Shown here in pieces: positions 56,301 through 64,000 of a stretch of 64,000 nt of DNA. The stretch is from NCBI GenBank assembly GCA_035041965.1, contig JAPYMA010000991.1, positions 124,001 to 188,000 on the forward strand, read 5' to 3'. This DNA is from Anisakis pegreffii (Eukaryota; Nematoda; Chromadorea; Rhabditida; Anisakidae). The notes below the pieces were generated by a model that saw only the letters and a program-made list of their open reading frames with translations, did not search any database and had not been told where the DNA came from. Made by a program: the position numbers and the translations under genes. Every line of letters begins with the position of its first letter. Positions within the stretch are counted from its first letter, which is position 1.

Positions 56301-59300
56301 GCACTCATTTAGTTCAATGTCATGCGATCGTCACTATCAATAGATGTTTCGTGTGTAACCATTCACATATCGCGTTAACTGATGAGTTTTCAGATCGTAA
56401 CGAATGAAACGACGGACTTGCGTGGCGAACTTCAGAAAATGCGCAAAGAAATGGAAGCAGAACTCAACAAGCAAATAAATGAGTACCGCCAAGCGAAAGA
56501 GTACCAGGTTTCTGTTCTACTACCTTTAACGATCGTATTGTTCACGATTTTAGTGTAATGATCGTCATTCGCGTCATCACATTTCTTTGATATCATTCTG
56601 ATCATCATAATTATACTCAATTTTTTGCGCTATGTGAATGTTTTGAATTCGCAATTGAAATGCTGATGTTCTTTTGCAATGAAAGTGAGAACTGTGAAAT
56701 TTATGCAGTTTAATTTCCCAGGTCAAACAACTGGAAGAACAAATGTCAAGTTGCGGGAAATCACAGAAGGATTTACAGCAGCAGTTGGCGTGTGTGCGCG
56801 AGCAGGTTCAAGAACTGAGGTATCCTGTTTTCATTACCGACATTCTATCACAAAACTTCATTATCCGCAAGAAATGATTTAGGATATGGTATTAGATCGC
56901 GAACGCATTGTCGGGATTGGTAGTGCGTTCGTGAACAAAATTGGTCAACTTGCACATTGTAGGGGGTCAACCTGATGTACTTTAGTCACATTATTGGACA
57001 TGACTACTAGGGTTGATCTGATCAGTGCGTTGGGATGCAAACGATCAGCTTATTTTGGATTAGTATCGGGCGCTTAGAGCAGGATTGGAGTGTGCTTCTT
57101 CGTTTGTCTCGTGTCTTCGATTTTACTCTGATTTGCGATTTTGAAGTGATCATTCTTCAGAAGAGAGGAGAATTACTGTTACGCAGATTGTTATAGTGGT
57201 CGCGGATGGGGTCCGCCATGAGACCAAAGTGGAAAAATATGAGGGTTATCCATATAAATAGAACTGAGTATCATTCCAGCATCGATTGCCAAAAACTCAG
57301 TTGTTGTCATGAAGATTTTGATATTTTGGTGGTTACATCGTTTTATCAGTATGATCAAACTTTGAATGACATATTACCAGAGTGGGTTGGCAGTTGACTT
57401 CATTATCGTCAATCCTTCAAAAAATGGACATTTGAATTGATTTAGTTTCTTGAAAGTTGGTGATATTATGCGTTGTAGTCATCGGAATGTTTTGATATTT
57501 GCATAGAGTCGCCATTCAAAAACACCGTATTCTCGCACAATACCTAACTTGACTAGTCATCGCATTGGTGATTTTGAAGGGGGAACTTTTGATGAATTGA
57601 CGGCGGTTTGATCAACTTTAGTTTACTCATCATCTATTTGCGGATACTGACAACAGTGATGTCACCGTAGGGAAAAGTATTTGTATTTTTGTTCCGCTTT
57701 TTACTCTATCATGCTAGAGTACAGAACTGTACCGAATGAATGCAGCAAAGTAGAGTCCATTGATTGTAACTTTCAATATTTTATCATTCATTCCACCACC
57801 TGCACCCGAGAACCACGACTTGCACTAGCTACATCGTTTTGATGTCCATTCTGCGAATAAATATAATTATTTGTTAAATAATCCATCGATACTCTATTAC
57901 GATGCAAGTTCATTAGTATAACTCAAATGAGATATTACCGATTTTGTTGTCATTCATGATATCGGTCGGAACGAAGTTGGTGATGATAATGATAATAATC
58001 ACTGATAAAAGTAATTTTAGCACTGATCGTGAATATCTAAAATTTAAGGATGCCAATGCTGCGCGAATATACGAGTGGTGGGTATCTGCATCAAGCAGTG
58101 GTTTCAACGCAGAATAACCCACATATGATACCGGTTGATTTCTTCATCAAGGCCATAAGAAGGTATTCTTTAAAGCATTTAAATAACTCAGATTCATTAA
58201 CAGAAACGAGAATTTTCCAGTTATTTTCTCTTCAGATAAACGATTACGCGAATTCATAAATGAAATCGGGTTAATCCGGTGTTTTGTGCTGACTGATTTG
58301 ATGTAGATTATTTTATGAAATGATATCAAAATCTGTAAACTCTGCAACAAACGAACTCTCGCATTGATTTAAGAAGCTGTTAATCATTTTAGGTGCTCTC
58401 CAGGCTTCGTCCGCCTGTTTGGGTACCCGTCATATAATCCAGTTTTCTGGTTCGGCGTTATTCCTGATTTGACCTATGACCTATGTGTTAGTTAATTTCC
58501 TGATGTATCTAAACTCAGACTGTTTTGATAAAGATTGATTATAAACGCCATTCAATGAAATCATTGCCGAATCATGCAAACAAGCACCAACGTAATGATT
58601 CTTTGCATGAATCGCGTCCAATCCCACAAAGATAGTCATTTCATTGATTCAAACAATACATAAATGGATAAAATATTGTGATGTCATAAACACAAATATC
58701 TGAATCCGAATTGCTGTTTTGATGAAATATTTTTGTGATGCGCAATCTGATCTTCGTTGATAAATGTCAAACAAGTCAGTCACCTTTCTATTAATGAATA
58801 CAAATTCGCTTCCAACACTCATCTTCAATAATCAACATTATTATTGTGTGTATTTAGTATTTTTAATTATTCAGTCGCATTACTATTTGGACGAACCCTT
58901 TGAAAGAGATCGCAGAGGATCAATTCAAAATCGCGCTCGAACAATTCAACGAGTGCTTATGAAATGGTACCTGGAAAAATATATGTATATTTGCCGAGTA
59001 ATCTGCGAGAAAAAGTTCGTGATTTTGAGCATTCATTAAGATCCGTTTCTTTCATGAATGAGTCCAATCAAATTATTATTTTCACGCAGTTTTATATTCA
59101 TGTGAATCATAAGTTTTATCTCGTTGCGCTATCGGTGGCATTTCCTTCGACAGTAATGGAAGTTTTGCTTTCAGTTCGTCAAATTATTCAAACAACTAAC
59201 AAATAACACCTATCAATGGAAGTGTGCCTCATATCACCTCTTTCATATGAAGGAGGAACAACAAAAAATTGTTAGCGAAAAGAAGTTGGAATTGCCGTCG

Positions 59301-61038
59301 GAATATCGATTCGACGACATACATCCAACTTCGGATGCTCGAGTGGGAGAGGATAAATATTTAACCACTTTCGAAGTATCAAGGTATGCTGACACTTTTC
59401 GATGCATTCCTTTTCTGCACAAATATGCGTGAACTGATTAATGACATGAATTCGCCGAATAATTTGTTCATTTCGTTTCCTAATATTTCAAGCTCCTTTC
59501 CTCCGCTTCCAAAATTCCACAGTCGGCACCCAGGCATTCTTCCAACATTACAAAAACCTTTATCACACGTATTACTGTCGATTCAGCATTTGACCGCCCC
59601 AAATTCAGCTGTTTAGAATTTGACATTCGCAGAACAATCATCCTGCCCTGATTGTCAAAACTGATGTAGGAAAGTTCAAAATTTAGTTCAATTTTTGCTT
59701 CCAGTCGCTAATTTCCGTTGAACAAGTGCCCTCGTTGATTCTATTCACCACTAAAATTCATAGATATTTGCATCTTTTATCGGGCGATAAGCATTGATAA
59801 ACACGACTTGTTCGTGACTTTTCGATCACTGTTTGTATTGGGAAATTGGTTGAGCGTTGTTTGTGGTGAGCTGTAAATACAGTATCATTGCAATGATAAT
59901 TATGCGAACGATGTTCAGAAATTGAGTTGTCTTTAATCAGTGTGTGCGGTATCTTCTTCGAATTACATTACAATTACGGTTACAGATTTATTTTTAATGC
60001 ACTTTAAGGAAAAGGTACGAATGCCTACCGACTGTAGCTGTTCGTTCTGGGGACGTGCTGAAGGGTGTTGGAGCCTTCGGACAATACACATTCTATTTAC
60101 CGTGGGAAAAGATGCTCTCACAAGAGGTCAAATCAGTCCTTGAAATGCGAGTTTGGCAAGAATCGATCAGGTCAGTCCGACATCTTAGCGAATTTATTTA
60201 TTGAAATAGTTTCCGTTCGTAATGTTGATGTGATGTTTACACAGACAATTTTATTTGAATGTAATTAAAATGCATCGAATTAATTCTTTTTGCTTTTTGA
60301 TTGTATCAATTAAACGCGAAAATGAGTGTGGTGTTGGCGGTGATATATCTGCGCCGTTATAAAACTGATCGGCGTTCGATTCTCCGCGAATAATCTTTCG
60401 AAAATATCGTTGAATTCACATTTAGTTATAAATTTCCGATTGATAAATGAGCGGCGCAGTGCAAATTTAATTGTTGCAATGGAAAAAAGAATGACTTCAA
60501 GCAGAACGGCGTTTTGTGACCTATACAACGAACTCTTTGTGCAAACAGCTTCACATCAAATTATTTTAGTCACAAAATTTTATCGATTTCAAATTCAAAA
60601 TTTATCAAAGTATTCTTACAGTTTTTGATTTCTTTTCCTATTATCAGTTCATATTCAGTTCAATTTCCTGTTTATTCAATTTCTTTTTATCAGTTCGTAT
60701 TCAGTATCAATGATCTCAAACACTATTCATTTATTCATTTATTATAATCATTTAATTCAACCAACAACACGCAATTCACCTGTGTGCCACAACAAACGGA
60801 TCATTAATATATAAAAGGATGCAAATATATCAAAATATACGTCAAAATTCATTGCTTCAAGAGCTCACTGAAATATTTTTGTGCTCAAAATCAGTTATAA
60901 TTCAGGAAAAAATTCTCGCCATTGCAACGGGCAAATGTGAACGATAAAGATAAGTTGAAGCGATTCAACGAATCCAGTTTATGGACTCGCCTTGAGGATC
61001 GAGATCACAATCCAATAATTTATGATCAATTATACTGA
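53334..61038 (+). CDS. Unrecognised coiled-coil protein with duplicated exons (one frame break)
   Basis: Thirteen further exons follow a 14-base first exon, all phase-compatible: 53334-53347, 53572-53729, 53997-54106, 54348-54493, 54804-54939, 55449-55514, 55683-55769, 56394-56507, 56722-56819, 58049-58162, 58875-59044, 59175-59383, 60009-60170, 60906-61038. The product is about 571 aa if one base in exon 58875-59044 is discounted. That exon enters in one frame (WTNPLKEIAEDQFKIALEQF), hits TGA at 58960, and resumes one base over as MVPGKIYVYLPSNLREKV. The first third is acidic and polar. The middle (exons 5-9) is heptad coiled coil (LEAQVQQERAEKDQLQMQN). The C-terminal part is globular-looking and ends DHNPIIYDQLY. 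Exons 6, 7 and 8 are paralogous (T-SETIELW, TSETAELR, TNETTDLR). No family is recognised; a cytoskeletal or scaffold role is only a guess. The end of exon 4 (AA|GTCTGT) was chosen on phase. Confidence 0.72.
55010..55190. repeat. Degenerate AGCCTAAG/AGCCTGAG cluster
   Basis: Irregular repeats of TTAGCCT, AGCCTGAG, TAAGCCT and TCAGCCT within the intron after exon 5 of the coiled-coil gene. The same words occur inside the 4316-4570 element and at 63385-63455. This may be a decayed relative of that MITE. No termini or target duplication were seen. Confidence 0.45.
55265..56507 (+). repeat. Duplicated intron-exon block in the coiled-coil gene
   Basis: The intron segment at about 55265-55440 recurs, diverged, at about 55850-56030 (shared words TTGTATGA, CATTGTCAA/GATTGTCAA, ACCTTCACGGCTACA). 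Exons 55449-55514, 55683-55769 and 56394-56507 share the SET/NET-x(3)-L core, and the intron ends before the last two also match (ACCGATGAATTTATAG against ACTGATGAGTTTTCAG). This is best explained by a tandem duplication of about 0.6 kb that multiplied coiled-coil exons. Confidence 0.75.
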
Positions 61039-61345
61039 GTCAAGAGACTGGTGATTCCAAAAGTAAGCGAAATCATAATTACCGTCTTTTCCGTTTCATC
61101 TGACAAATAATCTCTAAAAATGAATATTTGATCGCTAAACAGTGAACGCCTTTCAATTTGAAGTAACATTTCAGTGAGCATAAATTGAGTGTTACATCGT
61201 TGTATTGTGCGACGTTGAATCGAAGATGGCGAATCCACTCTCTGCTCAACCATTTTGTGTGTCGTTTCGGATGAATGCTGACGATAATCCTCTAAAATGT
61301 TTTTGATCGAATATCCAAAATTTTCGAATTTCATTTGTTTTCTCG

Positions 61346-61351
61346 AATAAA
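61346..61351 (+). terminator. Candidate poly(A) signal of the coiled-coil gene
   Basis: AATAAA about 310 bases after the stop codon at 61036-61038. It is the first canonical hexamer noticed downstream. Confidence 0.35.
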
Positions 61352-63220
61352 CTGTAACGTTTAAAGAATAGTGCAGATAAAATCAGTTTAAAGAATAGTT
61401 AAGTTGTCACGAAACTGCGCAGATTATAACGCTGCCTTTCCAGAACTCCTTTGATTGAATAAGATTGGCAAAGTGGATAATTATATCGCTGAGTGATTAT
61501 GTGTACAAACACCTTTCATATCGGATATTTGGGATCACTCATAAGCAGAAGAAACGATAAATCGTAACCAGATATGGGCACTAGAGCGCTGTTGTGTTCA
61601 AACAGCCGAATTTTTTAGAGATAGCACCTGTCGCGACTGATATCGCGAAGGCACAGGATTTTTTATGTAAATATTTTATATGAATAATTGCTGTGTGATA
61701 ATGAATATGCATGTTAATTTCTTGTATGATGACATGATGGTGATATGATAATTCATTGTGTTGTTTAATTATTTGCATATGATTTTTGTATTGATGGGCA
61801 TAATTGTGATTATTTGTTATTGATGAAGATAGATTCGACGTTGTGTGGTTGAGGGTTGTGGGAATGCAATCGCCGTTGTGTGGTTGGGGATTGTATGCAG
61901 TTGATAGCAATCGTTGTGAGGTTATCTGTTATTGTCGATTATTTTATTCAAGTAAACGTCTTTAACAACTTTGAATTGACGTCTCAAAGACAGTTGAGGA
62001 CTGGAAGAAGAGAGTTTTGAAATTAAAAGAAGAATTGAAGTTACGGAAATTGTGGAAGTTGAAGTGAGGAGGAGATAGGAGTTGGAGGCGAATTGATACG
62101 AATTGCTTTAGTAGTGTCGAGAGAGGTGTAATACGAGTATTGTTCGTCAAATTCGATTCGAGGATTCTTAACCGACAGCATGTTCGAGGGTCCAGAATCG
62201 TCAAAGAATACTGTATTTCGTAGGGATCAACGTCGGAAAGAGAAGTGAAAAGTGATATTGTCTTTCCGTTTCGTATTGAAATTGTTACTGTGAAATCCTA
62301 TCCCTTTGGAAATTCATCAGATTTACTCCCTCACCAGAGGAGAGTAAATAAAGCACCCGACAGTGTCTTTGGTCAGCGATTCAGCGAAATGAATCTATTA
62401 TTATTGTTGTTGTAGAGTCCACAGTTGTATTAGACTTTATTGAAACCAACTAGTAGACGATACAATGAAAAATATACACGGAATGAATTCTACTGCAAAA
62501 CGCTCTGCTTATATACAGTTGCTGCTTATATACCGATCAAACACAAAGATCAATTACAACGAACATCACAATTCATGTCACCCATTGATATTTGATCACA
62601 TTGATCATATCACAACAATTGTTATTATTTTAAGTATTCTCAGCGATTGCAATAAATTATAAGTGGTTTATAAATGTTTTTGTTTCGGTTCCATCGAAAT
62701 ATTCCAATTTGATGTTGTCATCGTTATTGTTCAAATTATTGTTATTGCTGATCAAATTTTATCATCTGCACTTGATAGGAGAAATTTGAAAGGTATTAAT
62801 GTTAGAAATCGAGGAGATGATCGATGTGTCGAATGCGATTAAGTTGTTAGTATCGAAGAGAACTGATGAGATGTCATGAATGAGTAGGAATAAGCAAAGA
62901 TCGAAGAAATGTTAACTGGATGCATGTGTGCAGATGCATAAAATTTGATAGATGATTGCTTTTTTGGTGTAATTAACAAATTAATCGTGTTTGTTTTTAT
63001 TGCTGATTGGTGATCATCTCTTATTGAATGATTCAATAAAAATTATCAACTGTTTAATGGCGTTAATGAGGTTTTCCGCGTGCAATTGAACGGTGCAATT
63101 ACAAATTTTGAGAGAGGATTCAAAAGTAGCGATAGCGAACAGCGGACTAATTTTGTTTCATCACTGATTCAGCACGAGCGTTCGCTGGATTTTTCAACGA
63201 TAATACCGATAGCGCGCCCT

Positions 63221-63260
63221 TTTTACAGCTGATCAAACATTTTTACAGCTGATCAAACAT
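63221..63260. repeat. Perfect 20-bp tandem duplication
   Basis: TTTTACAGCTGATCAAACAT occurs twice back to back with no mismatch. Confidence 0.97.
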
Positions 63261-63384
63261 CAGCGGATCAGCGCTAACGGCAGCACTGAAGTTTTTGAAT
63301 GGCGTGCACATCACCGCTAATCGTAACATTAATGATAATAATAATGGTCACGACGTTTGAATTTGCATTACCTTGCGACCTGTC

Positions 63385-63455
63385 TGAGTTTATGGCTGAG
63401 TTTAAGCGTAAGCCTTAGCTTCAACCTAATTCTAAACTCAAGCTTAAGCCTTCTT
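63385..63455. repeat. Degenerate AAGCCTTAG/AAGCTTAAG cluster
   Basis: A run of related words (GAGTTTAAGCG, TAAGCCTTAGC, CTAAACTCAAGC, TTAAGCCTT) similar to those in the 4316-4570 MITE and at 55010-55190. No complete element was found. Confidence 0.4.
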
Positions 63456-64000
63456 TCCAAGCCCAGATCCCATTCATCTCTGTATCAAAAAGACAAACTG
63501 CAAAACGCTGCAAATTGCTAAGAGATTATCAGTATCCCAGTATGAATGAACAAATTTTCAATATTGTCAGATTTTTTCAGCTTTCTGCTCATCATCACCG
63601 CGAAAGTGTATTGTTGATTTGTTGAGGTTTGATTTGAAGTGAATTGAAGAAGGCTGCCTGCCTCTTGAGCAGCTGGCTGAAGCCCTCTTCGAGTCGAGTG
63701 CAAAGCAAGTAACGCGATAAGATAAGATAAGCAGCAATATCAAAAAATCACCATCGAGCTTAATATTACAAAAAGAGAAGATTTTATTGAATTTCATCGC
63801 TCCACCTGAGAAACATGAAATTGAAATTTTTACACACACAGAATCATCTAATCTACACACACCGATATTCACGTTTACATTTCAGCAAAATGTAATTGTT
63901 GTTGGGAGGTTCTAGGTAAAACTAAGTAAACAAATATGCAAAAGTAAGATTTCCTCGTATATCAGATTGAATTTCAGTTTATTTCGGCCAAAACTGCTGA

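Larger units (their letters stand above)
61039..64000. other. 3' flank, no firm gene
   Basis: A candidate poly(A) signal AATAAA is at 61346-61351. Small repeats: GTTGTGTGGTTG[A/G]GG twice (61840 and 61875), and a perfect 20-base tandem duplication (63221-63240 and 63241-63260). A strongly purine-rich tract runs about 61985-62090. Two - strand frames (61026-61334 and 63567-63872) are discussed under findings. Nothing is called as a gene. Confidence 0.4.

Noticed and set aside
58764..59039. 91-codon frame reading a Tyr/Arg-rich peptide across the exon at 58875
   Set aside because: Its phase does not match the preceding donor at 58162, whereas another frame does exactly.

Overview
The window looks like nematode nuclear DNA (inference). 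It is AT-rich and intron-rich, acceptors are mostly TTTCAG or TTTTAG-like, introns range from tens of bases to several kb, and one secreted protein is built from CX3CX3CX3C repeats of a nematode-like style. Gene models were made by hand from acceptor/donor pairs that keep reading frame (phase), plus protein motifs. No database search was possible.

Five multi-exon genes can be supported, all on the + strand. (1) 8444-18316: a complete seven-transmembrane class A (peptide-type) GPCR in seven exons, 335 aa. (2) 26601/34390-38976: a four-TM MARVEL-type membrane protein with a long Tyr/Pro/Gln-rich N-terminal tail and two candidate first exons. (3) 42493-45899: a coiled-coil protein of the CCDC102A/B family. 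(4) 46740-48878: a secreted Cys/Pro repeat protein with its own CCAAT/TATA promoter and poly(A) signal, interrupted by one extra base near the 3' end. (5) 53334-61038: an unrecognised coiled-coil protein with duplicated exons and a novel-looking C-terminal region, also interrupted by a one-base frame break.

The space between genes holds small non-autonomous DNA transposons with 8-bp target duplications (4316-4570, 6014-6175, 17768-18062), fragments of related elements (11688, 15054), and a diverged tandem array of roughly 0.7-1.1 kb units (about 49.96-52.65 kb) between genes 4 and 5. The regions 1-8.4, 18.3-26.6, 39-42.5 and 61-64 kb have no gene I can call firmly. The 19.5-25 kb stretch has exon-like pieces that may belong to an unrecognised gene.

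The genes do not form an obvious pathway. They read as an ordinary co-oriented run: a neuropeptide-type receptor, a membrane/tail protein, a centrosome-type coiled coil, a secreted structural protein and an unknown coiled coil. The two single-base frame breaks, each in an otherwise well-formed gene, suggest assembly indels as much as biology.
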